Source: Chloroflexota bacterium (GTDB taxonomy: Bacteria; Chloroflexota; Anaerolineae; J036; Brachytrichaceae). Taken from it: a DNA stretch of 64,000 nt. Under the pieces are notes generated by a model. That model had not been told where the DNA came from, did no database searches, and saw nothing but the letters and a program-made list of their open reading frames with translations. The DNA lies in assembly GCA_023382055.1 (NCBI GenBank), contig JAMCQN010000147.1, positions 35,899 through 99,898 on the forward strand, written 5' to 3'. A program made the translations under genes and the position numbers. Shown here piece by piece: positions 38,303 through 48,333 of this stretch (positions are counted from its first letter, which is position 1; each line of letters opens with the position of its first letter).

Positions 38303-38440
38303 GCATAAATATCATGCTATATATGCTTCCTTAAGCGGAGCCCCCTTCGCCCGAGCCAAGATGCTCCAGGCAATTGCATTCTCCAGGATGAGAGAGCGGT
38401 GACCGTATCCAGGTTACCAACTGATCGTTTAATCGTTCTT

Positions 38441-41400
38441 ATGGAAGATACACAATACCGATCTCAGTTTCCGCAGGCAGAAGGGCTCTACGACCCTAAA
38501 TTTGAGCACGATGCGTGCGGCGTAGGCTTGATCTCCAATATCAAAGGGCGGCAGTCGCACGATATCGTTCGCATGGGCCTTGAGATGCTGGTGAACCTCA
38601 GTCACCGCGGCGCGGTTGGCAGCGACCCCGAAACTGGCGACGGCGCCGGCATACTCATGCAAATCCCGCACCAGTACCTGAAGGAACAATGCGCGGACGT
38701 GGGTATTCATCTCCCACAACCGGGGCAGTATGCGGTTGGCATGCTGTACACGCCACGTGATAATCCTGGGCGCTCCATGGAAATCTTCGAGAAATCACTC
38801 CGCGACGAGGACTTTAGGGTATTGGGCTGGCGCCGGGTTCCCACTGAACCTCTTGCAGTGGGGGTGACTGCGCGCAGCACAGTCCCGGAGGTAATGCAGG
38901 TATTCGTATCAAATCCTGGCGTCGACTACCTGACTTTTGAACGACAGATGTTTATAGCCAGGCGCGTCGCCGAAAACGCGGCCCTGAGAGAAGGCGGTAT
39001 CGTAGCTGATCGTTTCTATATACCGAGTCTGGGCAGCCACACGATTGTTTATAAAGGGATGATGATGGCCCATCAGTTGGGTCAGTTTTATCCTGAGCTG
39101 AACGATGAACAAGTTTCATCGGCTGTAGCCATCGTGCATGCGCGCTACAGCACGAATACTTTCCCCAGTTGGCCGCTCGCCCAGCCATTCAGGGCTATGT
39201 GTCATAACGGCGAGATCAACACGCTTCGCGGGAATATCAATAAACTGCTGGCTCGACGGTCGATGCTGGCGACAAAAGCATTCGGCGACGACATAAAGAA
39301 GTTGATGCCCATCATAATCGAGGGCATGAGCGACTCGGCATGCTTCGACAACATGCTCGAGATGCTCTACCTGGGTGGACGCAGCCTGCCTCACTCCATT
39401 TTGATGATGATCCCGGAAGCCTGGGGCGACAAATACTATATGGGCCATGACCGGCGCGGTTTCTATGAGTATCACGCCAATATCATGGAACCCTGGGATG
39501 GGCCAGCGGCGATCCTGTTCACGGACGGGATCCAATCCGGTGGCATTCTGGACCGCAATGGTCTGCGGCCGTTGCGCTATACCATTACAAAGAATGACCT
39601 GCTCGTGCTGGGTTCCGAAACCGGTGCGCTGGAAATTGAGACCGAGGACATTATCCAGCGCGGCCGTCTCCGTCCCGGCAAGATGATGATCGTGGATGTC
39701 GCCAAACAACGCGTTTTCAACAACGACGAGGTGAAGGCGGATATATGCCGTCAGCAGCACTACCGGCGTTGGGTGACGGCCAACCATATCGAGTTCCAGG
39801 GATTCGGTATTGGAGCAGGCGCAACGGACTATGACGCAGAGACATTGCTGACCCGCCAGATTGCATTTGGCTATACCCGCGAGGACCTGAACATCCTGAT
39901 CAGGCCCATGACATCGACCGCGACCGAACCGATCGGCTCAATGGGCAACGACACGCCGTTGGCAGTGCTATCGGATCAACCTCAACTGGTCTTCAGCTAC
40001 TTCAAACAGATCTTTGCGCAAGTCACCAATCCACCGATAGACCCGATTCGCGAGCGACTGGTCATGTCATTGACGACCTTCCTGGGCGGCGAAGGCAATA
40101 TTCTCGAAGAAAAACCGGATCATGCCCGGCGACTCAAACTCCGTGCGCCCATCCTGACAACAGCCGACCTGGAGCGCATAAGAGGCTCGAAGCTGCACGA
40201 GTTTCGCGCGGTTACACTGGAATGTCTCTTTGACGTCAACCAGGGAGAGAGTGGGCTTGAGTTAGCCATGCAGGAGCTATGCAAACAAGCTGCCGATTAT
40301 GTCGATCAAGGCTATGCGATCATCATTCTCAGCGACCGTAATGTATCGCCTGAACGCGCGCCCATCCCCAGCCTGCTGGCAGTGTCAGGTGTGGCGCACC
40401 ATCTGATCAATGCCGGCGTTCGCAATCGTGTGGGATTAATCGTTGAAAGCGGCGAGCCGCGCGAGGTCAATCACTTTGCGCTGCTGCTGAGTTTCGGCTG
40501 CGACGGTATATGTCCTTACCTCGCCTTCGAGACGGTAGCCAGCCTGCACGCCGACGGCGAGTTGCCAAAAACGCTTACACTGCAGGATGCCATCGAGAAC
40601 TATATCAAAGCAGTCAGTGATGGGATTCTCAAGATACTATCGAAGATGGGCATCTCGACGCTGCGCAGCTATAACGGCGCGCAGATATATGAGTGCATCG
40701 GTTTCAACAGGGAATTCATCGACAGGTACTTTACCAAGACTACCTCGCGGATTGGGGGGATCGGCATCGAACACGTTGCGCGCGAGACGCTTATGAGGCA
40801 CAACCAGGCCTATGAGGTGCGCCGCGGCGCTGATCCAGCGTTGCGCAGCGGCGGTTATTACTCATACCGGATGGACGGTGAGAGGCATTTGTGGTCTCCC
40901 GAAGCCATTTTCTATCTACAGCAAGCCACACGCCAGGCTAGCGCGCCACTCTATCGCAAGTTTGCGGATGAGATCAACTGCCAGGATAATCGCTGGGTGA
41001 CGCTGCGCAGCCTGCTGGATTTCAAGACCGATCCCGCCGGCGCCGTTCCTCTCGACGAAGTCGAGCCTGCCGACGAGATCGTCAAGCGATTCGCGACGGC
41101 CGCCATGTCTTTCGGCTCGCTCAGCCGTGAAGCCCATGAAACCATGGCTATCGCCATGAATCGCATGGGCGCGCGATCGAACAGCGGTGAAGGCGGCGAA
41201 GATTCCGCGCGCTATGTACCGCTGGCAAACGGCGACTCACGCTCCAGCGCAGTGAAGCAGGTTGCTTCAGCTCGTTTTGGCGTTACGGCAGAATATCTGG
41301 CTAACGCTAAAGAGATACAAATCAAGATAGCGCAGGGCGCCAAACCCGGTGAAGGCGGCCACTTGCCGGGACACAAAGTGAATGTGGAGATCGCCCAGAC

Positions 41401-43006
41401 GCGCAACTCTACTCCCGGCGTCAGCCTTATATCGCCGCCGCCGCATCACGACATTTACTCCATCGAGGACCTGGCGCAACTGATTTTCGATCTGAAGAAC
41501 GCAAATCCAACCGCCCGCATCAGCGTGAAACTGGTGTCTGAGGCCGGGGTGGGAACTATCGCCGCGGGCGTGTGCAAAGGCCACGCCGACATGGTGCTGA
41601 TCAGCGGCGGCGACGGCGGCACAGGCGCAAGCCCGCTATCGAGCATCAAGCACGCCGGTTTGCCGTGGGAACTTGGGATTTCAGAGACGCATCAGACGTT
41701 GGTGAAGAACGACCTGCGCGGCCGCATACGGTTACAGGTCGACGGGCAGATGCGTACGGGGCGCGATGTCGCAATGGCTGCCATGCTGGGAGCCGAAGAG
41801 TTTGGATTCGGCACCAGCCCGTTGATCGTGCTTGGCTGTGTGATGCAGCGCAAGTGCCACTTGAATACGTGCGCGATGGGAGTGACCACCCAGAATCCGC
41901 TTTTGCGCGCGCGCTTTCAAGGTAAACCCGAATTCCTCATCCGGTATTTCCACTTTGTGGCAGAGGAATTGCGCGAGATCATGGCCGCCCTTGGCGTGCG
42001 CACAGTGAATGAATTAGTCGGGCGCACCGACTTGCTCAAGGTTCGGCCGAACATCACCCACTGGAAAGCCAAAGAACTGGACTTCAGCGTAATCCTGCAC
42101 CAGGTGGACGCGCCGGCGAACATTGCACGGTTTCGCGTCCAGGAGCAGAACCACAACATCGACAACGTACTCGATCGCATCCTGCTCGATGACGCCATGC
42201 CTGTGATTGAGTGCGGTAATGGTAAAGTGGAGAAGAGCTACAACATTCGCAATTCGAACCGCACTACGGGAGCTATGGTGTCCTTTGAAATAGCCAGGCG
42301 CTATGGGCACAAGGGACTGCCGGAAGACTCCATCACCTTCAGCTTCACTGGATCGGCCGGGCAAAGCTTCGGCGCTTTTGCGGCCAGGGGACTGTCGCTT
42401 CATCTGGAAGGCGATGCGAATGACTATGTAGGCAAAGGATTATCGGGCGGTAAACTGGTCATTCGACCTCCGCAACGCGCACACTTCGATCCGGCAGAAA
42501 ATGTCATCGTAGGAAATACGGTGCTTTATGGCGCGACTTCGGGCGAAGTCTACTTCAACGGCCTGGCTGGCGAGCGCTTTGCAGTGCGCAACTCCGGCGC
42601 GATCGCCGTCGTCGAGGGCGTAGGCGACCATGGCTGCGAATACATGACCGGCGGCACCGTGGCAGTACTCGGTCCTATCGGGGTGAATTTCGCCGCCGGG
42701 ATGAGCGGCGGCATCGCCTATCTGTATGACCCCACGCAGGATGTCGATGTCATGGTGAACCATGACATGGTTGATCTCGATCCACTCACCGATAGCGAAG
42801 ACGTAGAGCAACTGAAAGAGATGATCGAGAAACACTGGATGTACACGGGCAGCCCCCGCGCGCGTTTCATGCTGGACGACTGGGATATCGTGCGGCGTAT
42901 GTTTGTCAAAGTCTTCCCGATGGAATATCGACGCGCCCTGGGCCAGATGAAGAAAGTCGAGCGCGATGTGCGCCGCACCGAGGGCGAGAAAGTGGAGCAG
43001 GCATAA
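38441..43006 (+). CDS. gltB: Glutamate synthase large subunit
   Basis: EHDACGVGLISN (class II GATase Cys), NGEINTLRGN, GDGGTGASPLSSIKHAG, C-terminal GXGXG domain; followed by gltD. Start 38399 is also possible. Confidence 0.97.
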   Translation: MEDTQYRSQFPQAEGLYDPKFEHDACGVGLISNIKGRQSHDIVRMGLEMLVNLSHRGAVGSDPETGDGAGILMQIPHQYLKEQCADVGIHLPQPGQYAVGMLYTPRDNPGRSMEIFEKSLRDEDFRVLGWRRVPTEPLAVGVTARSTVPEVMQVFVSNPGVDYLTFERQMFIARRVAENAALREGGIVADRFYIPSLGSHTIVYKGMMMAHQLGQFYPELNDEQVSSAVAIVHARYSTNTFPSWPLAQPFRAMCHNGEINTLRGNINKLLARRSMLATKAFGDDIKKLMPIIIEGMSDSACFDNMLEMLYLGGRSLPHSILMMIPEAWGDKYYMGHDRRGFYEYHANIMEPWDGPAAILFTDGIQSGGILDRNGLRPLRYTITKNDLLVLGSETGALEIETEDIIQRGRLRPGKMMIVDVAKQRVFNNDEVKADICRQQHYRRWVTANHIEFQGFGIGAGATDYDAETLLTRQIAFGYTREDLNILIRPMTSTATEPIGSMGNDTPLAVLSDQPQLVFSYFKQIFAQVTNPPIDPIRERLVMSLTTFLGGEGNILEEKPDHARRLKLRAPILTTADLERIRGSKLHEFRAVTLECLFDVNQGESGLELAMQELCKQAADYVDQGYAIIILSDRNVSPERAPIPSLLAVSGVAHHLINAGVRNRVGLIVESGEPREVNHFALLLSFGCDGICPYLAFETVASLHADGELPKTLTLQDAIENYIKAVSDGILKILSKMGISTLRSYNGAQIYECIGFNREFIDRYFTKTTSRIGGIGIEHVARETLMRHNQAYEVRRGADPALRSGGYYSYRMDGERHLWSPEAIFYLQQATRQASAPLYRKFADEINCQDNRWVTLRSLLDFKTDPAGAVPLDEVEPADEIVKRFATAAMSFGSLSREAHETMAIAMNRMGARSNSGEGGEDSARYVPLANGDSRSSAVKQVASARFGVTAEYLANAKEIQIKIAQGAKPGEGGHLPGHKVNVEIAQTRNSTPGVSLISPPPHHDIYSIEDLAQLIFDLKNANPTARISVKLVSEAGVGTIAAGVCKGHADMVLISGGDGGTGASPLSSIKHAGLPWELGISETHQTLVKNDLRGRIRLQVDGQMRTGRDVAMAAMLGAEEFGFGTSPLIVLGCVMQRKCHLNTCAMGVTTQNPLLRARFQGKPEFLIRYFHFVAEELREIMAALGVRTVNELVGRTDLLKVRPNITHWKAKELDFSVILHQVDAPANIARFRVQEQNHNIDNVLDRILLDDAMPVIECGNGKVEKSYNIRNSNRTTGAMVSFEIARRYGHKGLPEDSITFSFTGSAGQSFGAFAARGLSLHLEGDANDYVGKGLSGGKLVIRPPQRAHFDPAENVIVGNTVLYGATSGEVYFNGLAGERFAVRNSGAIAVVEGVGDHGCEYMTGGTVAVLGPIGVNFAAGMSGGIAYLYDPTQDVDVMVNHDMVDLDPLTDSEDVEQLKEMIEKHWMYTGSPRARFMLDDWDIVRRMFVKVFPMEYRRALGQMKKVERDVRRTEGEKVEQA

Positions 43007-43009
43007 ACA

Positions 43010-44473
43010 ATGGACAAGACTACCGGCTTCATCAACATCACGCGCAAAACCGCAGGCAAGCAGCAGGTCGAGGAACGCATCAGCCATTACTCGGAATTCC
43101 GCCAGGGTTTATCGCCTGAGGAATCGCGCGAGCAGGCTGCGCGCTGCATGGATTGCGGTGTCCCGTTTTGTCATAGCGCGGGATGCCCGCTCGACAACGC
43201 CGTCCCCGAATTTATCGACCTGGTCTACCGCGACCGCTGGCGCGATGCGGTCAACCTGCTGCACCAGACCAACAACTTTCCCGAAATCACCGGACGAGTT
43301 TGCCCCGCCCTGTGCGAGGCCGCCTGCGTGAACTCAATCGACAGCGAACCAACCAGCATTCGTGAACTCGAACTGGAGGTCATAGAGAGGGCATTCGAAG
43401 AAGGTTGGGTGGAACCGAAACCGCCCTCGATCATAACGGGCAAGCGCGTGGCAATCATCGGTTCAGGCCCGGCGGGACTGGCAGCGGCGCAGCAATTGCG
43501 TCGCGCCGGGCACAAGGTCGTCGTTTTTGAGAAGGCCGACAAGCCAGGCGGCAATTTGCGCTATGGCATTCCAGACTTCAAACTGGATAAGGCGGTTCTC
43601 GATCGCAGACTGGATCAGTTGCGCGCGGAGGGCGTGTCGATCAAGTGCCAGGTTGAGATCGGCAGAGATGTGTCAATTGATTACTTGAAACGCGGCTTCA
43701 ACGCCATCTGCGTCACGGTGGGTGCGATGCAACCCCGGGATCTACTGATTCCAGGTCGCGAATTGAAGGGCGTGCACCACGCGATCGAGTATCTGACTCA
43801 GAATAACCGGCGCGTCGCGGGGCAGACCATCCCGGTCGAGCAATCGATCCTGGCGACTGATAAAGATGTCGTCGTGATCGGCGGCGGCGATACGGGCAGC
43901 GATTGTGTAGGAACAGCCATCCGTCAAGGCGCGCGCAGCGTCCAGCAGTTGGAGTTGCTGCCGCGACCTCCGGAAACCCGTCCGGACAACAATCCCTGGC
44001 CGCAGTGGCCCCTTATTCTGCGCAGCAGCACCTCACACGAGGAAGGCGGCAATCGGGACTGGTCCATCAACACAAACTGCTTCCAGGGTGAGGACGGGCG
44101 CGTGGAATCGATGGAATGTGTACGACTCGAATGGGCCAAAAACGCGGAAGGCCGAACTGTGATGACTCCTATTCCGGGGAGCGAATTCGCATTAAAAACC
44201 GACCTGGTGTTACTCGCTATGGGTTTCGTCCAGCCAGTTCATGAAGGATTGCTGGATAACCTGGGCGTGGCATACGACCAGCGCGGTAATGTCAAAGTAG
44301 ACTCCGAAATGATGACGAGCGTTCGCGGCGTTTTTGCAGCCGGCGATGCGAATACCGGCGCATGGCTGGTTGTCGGCGCTATCGCCGCGGGTCGCCGTCT
44401 GGCGCATCGTGTTGACCGCTATCTCATGGGCGAGACGGCATTGCCGGACACGATACTGCCGACGAAGCTATAA
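43010..44473 (+). CDS. gltD: Glutamate synthase small subunit
   Basis: CMDCGVPFCHSAGCPLDN, VCPALCEAACV, VAIIGSGPAGLAAAQQLRRAGH; adjacent to gltB. Confidence 0.97.
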   Translation: MDKTTGFINITRKTAGKQQVEERISHYSEFRQGLSPEESREQAARCMDCGVPFCHSAGCPLDNAVPEFIDLVYRDRWRDAVNLLHQTNNFPEITGRVCPALCEAACVNSIDSEPTSIRELELEVIERAFEEGWVEPKPPSIITGKRVAIIGSGPAGLAAAQQLRRAGHKVVVFEKADKPGGNLRYGIPDFKLDKAVLDRRLDQLRAEGVSIKCQVEIGRDVSIDYLKRGFNAICVTVGAMQPRDLLIPGRELKGVHHAIEYLTQNNRRVAGQTIPVEQSILATDKDVVVIGGGDTGSDCVGTAIRQGARSVQQLELLPRPPETRPDNNPWPQWPLILRSSTSHEEGGNRDWSINTNCFQGEDGRVESMECVRLEWAKNAEGRTVMTPIPGSEFALKTDLVLLAMGFVQPVHEGLLDNLGVAYDQRGNVKVDSEMMTSVRGVFAAGDANTGAWLVVGAIAAGRRLAHRVDRYLMGETALPDTILPTKL

Positions 44474-44486
44474 CCGCAGTGCCCGG

Positions 44487-44924
44487 TTATTGCACGCCGG
44501 TTGAGCCAAAACCGCCGTCACCTCGCGGAGTCGCGCTCAGTTCCTCCAGGCTGGCCGTTTGTATAACGCCGGCTGTGTAACACGGAATCACGATCATCTG
44601 CGCGATGCGATCATTGATGCGAATCCGGTAAGGCGCCAGGCCGCGATTCTCAAGAACGACCTTGATCTCACCGCGGTATGCCGCATCAATGACGCCGGCC
44701 GACAGCCGCAACCCGGCCCGCGCGCACGAGCTGCGATCTTTCAGTATGCCGACCATATCATGAGGTATCTCGACATGCAGCCCGGTTGATAACAGCGCTT
44801 GTTCGCCGGGATGCAACTCGAGATTTTCGTTGCTGCGGATATCGTAGCCGGCATCGCCCGCTGCAGGCGGGCGCAACGGTGTAACACCATTGAGCCGGGC
44901 TGACTCGTCGAGATAGAATCGCAT
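44487..44924 (-). CDS. dut: dUTP diphosphatase
   Basis: DAGYDIRS, DRSSCARAGLRLSAGVIDAAYRGEIKVVLEN, RIAQMIV, RGDGGFGSTG. Confidence 0.95.
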   Translation of the reverse strand: MRFYLDESARLNGVTPLRPPAAGDAGYDIRSNENLELHPGEQALLSTGLHVEIPHDMVGILKDRSSCARAGLRLSAGVIDAAYRGEIKVVLENRGLAPYRIRINDRIAQMIVIPCYTAGVIQTASLEELSATPRGDGGFGSTGVQ

Positions 44925-44973
44925 CACTTGCTCCTCGATAACCATCTATATATGACTGACACTCAATAAAGTC

Positions 44974-47067
44974 CTACGAACTGGGTTTTGCCTGTTCATC
45001 AACTTTGCGCGTACCCCGGCATTTGGGGTAGCGCGAACAACCCAGAAACGTGCCGCGAGGCCCGCTGCGCTGAACCATTGGCGCGGAACACAGGGGACAA
45101 TGAACATCAGGCAACACAACAGGCTCTTTTCGACGTTGTGCCTTAGCGCCCCTGCGCACCCTACTCTTCCCGGATGTTCGCTTCACACTCCCCGGTTCAT
45201 CGTTTCCAGCAGCAGTCGCACTATCAATATCATCATGCTGGCCGGTTTCATCAGCGGGCTGCGGTCTGGGTACGCTGCGCATTTTCGCCTCAGCCTGGCT
45301 CAGCGCCGCTGCAAATGGCGTATAGAAATCGTGCAGAGTTTTAACCCATGGGGTATCTCCGCGCGAGACGTCATCGAGCCATTCCTCGACCTGCGCCGTA
45401 AAACCGTAATCCATCAGATCGGGGAAAGCGGCTACCAGGCTGTCACAGGTGTACTCTCCAAGCGTCGTGGGGCGGAGCAGGCGTTTCTGTGAGACCACGT
45501 AATCGCGGCTGTGCAAAGTGCTCATGATGGCGGCATAGGTGCTGGGGCGGCCGATGCCGCGATCCTCAAGCGCCTTTATCAGCCCAGCTTCGGTGTAGCG
45601 TTGTGGCGGTTGTGTAAAATGCTGCCGCGCGATGAGCGCCAACAGGTGTAGCAGTTGCCCTGGGCTCAATTCGGGCAGCTTCTGCGCTGTGTCCTCATCT
45701 TCGTTTCCATCATCGCTCTCCTGCCACACACGCAGGAAGCCATCAAACTGCAACATACGCCCTGTCGCGCGAAAGATAAACGGCATAGGCGCCGATACGT
45801 CAGCGGCGGGCAATCCGGGAAGATCCAATTCTCCGCCCGCCTCCGCCAGCGCAACAACATCTGCAGTGGTGACATCATAAACAGCCGGCGCCATCTGCGA
45901 TGCCACGAATCGGCGCCAGATCAGATCGTAAAGCTTGAACTGCCGCTCGCTGAGATAAGGCTTGATTGTGTTGGGATAACGAAACACATCCGTCGGGCGG
46001 ATGGCTTCATGCGCTTCCTGGGCATTCTTGACCTTTGTCTTGTAGGTCGGTGGAGAAGCCGGCAAGTACTTGCTGCCCAGTGTCCTGGAAATCATATCGC
46101 GCGCAGCGGCCTGGGCTTCTGGCGCAATGGCCGTCGCGTCCGTGCGCATATACGTAATCAGACCTTCTGCCTTATCAGTGCCGATGTTGATGCCCTCATA
46201 AAGCTCCTGCGCCGTCTTCATCGTATCGGCCGGCGACATCCTCAGCCGCGCGGACGCCGCCTGCTGCAAGGTGCTGGTGGTGAACGGAGGCCACGGTTTA
46301 CGCTGTTGTATAGACTGATCGACGGATTTCACATGGTAGACGGCCCCGTCCAATATCGCCTTAACTTTATCGGCATCGGCCTGGGTATCCAGGTGGATGG
46401 GTTGGTTTAGCCCCACCTTGTGGCTGCCAACCTGGATGAGCCGCGCAAGAAAATGTTGCGCATGATCATCCGGCAGCGCCAGATCGGCGTGGATGCTCCA
46501 ATACTGGCGCGGTACAAAGGCCTTTATTTCGCGTTCTCGATCCACCACCAGCCGTAATGCCACACTCTGGACACGCCCGGCGCTCTTCCCCTTGGTCGTG
46601 CGCCATAATAGTGGACTCACCTGATAGCCGACCAGCCGATCCAAAATGCGCCTGGCCTGCTGAGCATCAACCAGGTTCATATCCAGCCCGTTCTGAGGAT
46701 GGGCAAACGCGTCATGGATTGCCCCAATCGTGATCTGGTGAAAGGCAACACGCTGAACAGGCTTATTCCTGGGTTTCAGCACCTGCAGCAGGTGCCAGGC
46801 AATCGCTTCACCTTCCCGATCAGGATCGGTAGCCAGGAAGAGCGTCTGCGACTCCCGCAGTGACTCACGCAGCGCCTTTAGCGTTTTAGACTTCTGCCTG
46901 AGCACCATGTAAGCCGGCTTAAAGTTATCCTCGATATCGACGCCCAGCGCATCATCAGGCAGATCGCGCACGTGCCCCATACTCGCCTTGACGATGTAAT
47001 CCGGCCCGAGTATCGGCGCAAGCGTTCTGGCCTTTGTGGGCGACTCGACGATGACGAGCGATTTCAT
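44974..47067 (-). CDS. topA: DNA topoisomerase I
   Basis: MKSLVIVESPTKARTLAPIL, TDPDREGEAIAWHL, EGLITYMRTDATAI, C-terminal zinc ribbon CPLCSAPMVQRSGPRGTFLGCSRYPKC. Confidence 0.97.
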   Translation of the reverse strand: MKSLVIVESPTKARTLAPILGPDYIVKASMGHVRDLPDDALGVDIEDNFKPAYMVLRQKSKTLKALRESLRESQTLFLATDPDREGEAIAWHLLQVLKPRNKPVQRVAFHQITIGAIHDAFAHPQNGLDMNLVDAQQARRILDRLVGYQVSPLLWRTTKGKSAGRVQSVALRLVVDREREIKAFVPRQYWSIHADLALPDDHAQHFLARLIQVGSHKVGLNQPIHLDTQADADKVKAILDGAVYHVKSVDQSIQQRKPWPPFTTSTLQQAASARLRMSPADTMKTAQELYEGINIGTDKAEGLITYMRTDATAIAPEAQAAARDMISRTLGSKYLPASPPTYKTKVKNAQEAHEAIRPTDVFRYPNTIKPYLSERQFKLYDLIWRRFVASQMAPAVYDVTTADVVALAEAGGELDLPGLPAADVSAPMPFIFRATGRMLQFDGFLRVWQESDDGNEDEDTAQKLPELSPGQLLHLLALIARQHFTQPPQRYTEAGLIKALEDRGIGRPSTYAAIMSTLHSRDYVVSQKRLLRPTTLGEYTCDSLVAAFPDLMDYGFTAQVEEWLDDVSRGDTPWVKTLHDFYTPFAAALSQAEAKMRSVPRPQPADETGQHDDIDSATAAGNDEPGSVKRTSGKSRVRRGAKAQRRKEPVVLPDVHCPLCSAPMVQRSGPRGTFLGCSRYPKCRGTRKVDEQAKPSS

Positions 47068-47091
47068 GTCTCTGCCAAGTCGGGCCGGCGA

Positions 47092-47829
47092 TCAAAAACC
47101 GGCTGCACCAAAGGCGTGCAGGATCGCGACAATCAGCGGCCCGATCAGAAGAGCCGGCAGGAAGTTTGCCATGCGTATTTTCTTTATATCCAGCAATGTC
47201 AAGCCAATTCCGATGATGAGCAATGCGCCCACGGCTGAAAGCACTGCCAGCATCGGTGAACTGAAGATGCTTTGCGCTGCTCCTGCAGCCAGCGATATGC
47301 CGCCCTGGAAAACCAGGATCGTGATAATGCTGAACCCTACCCCGAAGCCAAGCGATGCGGCAAACGCAAGGGCGGCGAATCCATCCAATGTGCTTTTAAT
47401 AGCCAATAGTGAAAAGTCGCCGCTTATTCCATCCTGTATTGAGCCGAGGATCGTCATCGGCCCGACACAAAACACCAGACTCGCCACGATGTAACCGCGT
47501 ACAAAGCGCGCGGTGCCTTCCGCATCGGCATTTCGCGCGAATCTGCTTTCCAGCCATCTTCCAAATCGGTTCAGCAGGGGATCGAGTCCAATCAACTCGC
47601 CGGTTACACTTCCAAACAGGACCGACAACAGCACGACGATGAATTTGGCCGGGACATTTTCCTGCCGCGACATGGCGTCCACAAGGCTGAGGATGGCGTA
47701 ACCGATTGTTGATATGCCCAGCCCGTTCAAAACTGTCTCGCGCACTCGTTCCGGCAGGCGGTTGCCCAGAATCACCCCAAGTGATGTACCCAGGAAAACA
47801 GTGACGATATTTATGATGGTACCGGTCAC
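47092..47829 (-). CDS. DUF554 family membrane protein
   Basis: Hydrophobic protein, MTGTIINIVTVFLGTSLGVILGNRLPERVRETV start and FCVGPMTILGSIQDG. Confidence 0.9.
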   Translation of the reverse strand: MTGTIINIVTVFLGTSLGVILGNRLPERVRETVLNGLGISTIGYAILSLVDAMSRQENVPAKFIVVLLSVLFGSVTGELIGLDPLLNRFGRWLESRFARNADAEGTARFVRGYIVASLVFCVGPMTILGSIQDGISGDFSLLAIKSTLDGFAALAFAASLGFGVGFSIITILVFQGGISLAAGAAQSIFSSPMLAVLSAVGALLIIGIGLTLLDIKKIRMANFLPALLIGPLIVAILHAFGAAGF

Positions 47830-47833
47830 GCTG

Positions 47834-48070
47834 CTAATCTCCTGACTCGAGTTTTTTTACCTTCAATTCGGCATGATCCAGTTGCGTTGCACACAGCGAT
47901 GCGAGTTGTTGCCCGCGTGTGTGCAACTCGATGGCCTGTTCGAGCGGCAAGTCGCCCTGTTCAAGTCGCGCCACGATCTGTTCAAGCTCACGATAAGCAG
48001 CCTCAAAAGACACTTCCGTTGTCTCAGGCGCAGCGGTTTCACTCGGCGTAACACTGGATTTCTTTGGCAT
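47834..48070 (-). CDS. xseB: Exodeoxyribonuclease VII small subunit
   Basis: SFEAAYRELEQIVARLEQGDLPLEQAIELHTRGQQLASLC. Confidence 0.92.
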   Translation of the reverse strand: MPKKSSVTPSETAAPETTEVSFEAAYRELEQIVARLEQGDLPLEQAIELHTRGQQLASLCATQLDHAELKVKKLESGD

Positions 48071-48150
48071 GGCTCTATCTTATCCTGCGTTTCATTTTCT
48101 GATAAGGCTGTACGCTGCCTGTGTATCGGAATCAGTGTAATATAGCGTGC

Positions 48151-48244
48151 GAGGGTGGATACGCTCCGGTGGGCGTCCTGGTCTTCAAAACCTGTGGCAG
48201 GTTGCGTTGCAAGCTGCGGTGAGTTCGACACTCATCCGCCCTCG
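48151..48244 (+). tRNA. selC: tRNA-Sec (anticodon UCA)
   Basis: Hand fold: 8-bp acceptor GAGGGTGG/CCGCCCTC, 6-bp D stem ACGCTC/GGGCGT with 4-nt loop CGGT, anticodon loop CTTCAAA (TCA), long variable arm GCAGGTTGC/GCAAGCTGC, T arm GTGAG-TTCGACA-CTCAT. CCA not encoded; one T-T mismatch in the anticodon stem. Confidence 0.9.
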
Positions 48245-48333
48245 CTGAAGCTGCCGTTTGACGGCGTACACAGAATTCCGCCTGCTATCCTGACCAGGCG
48301 GGCGCGGGAATACCACAAGCGCCAGATGTAAAC

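Noticed and set aside
39116-39787. 223-aa minus-strand ORF
   Set aside because: Antisense to gltB.
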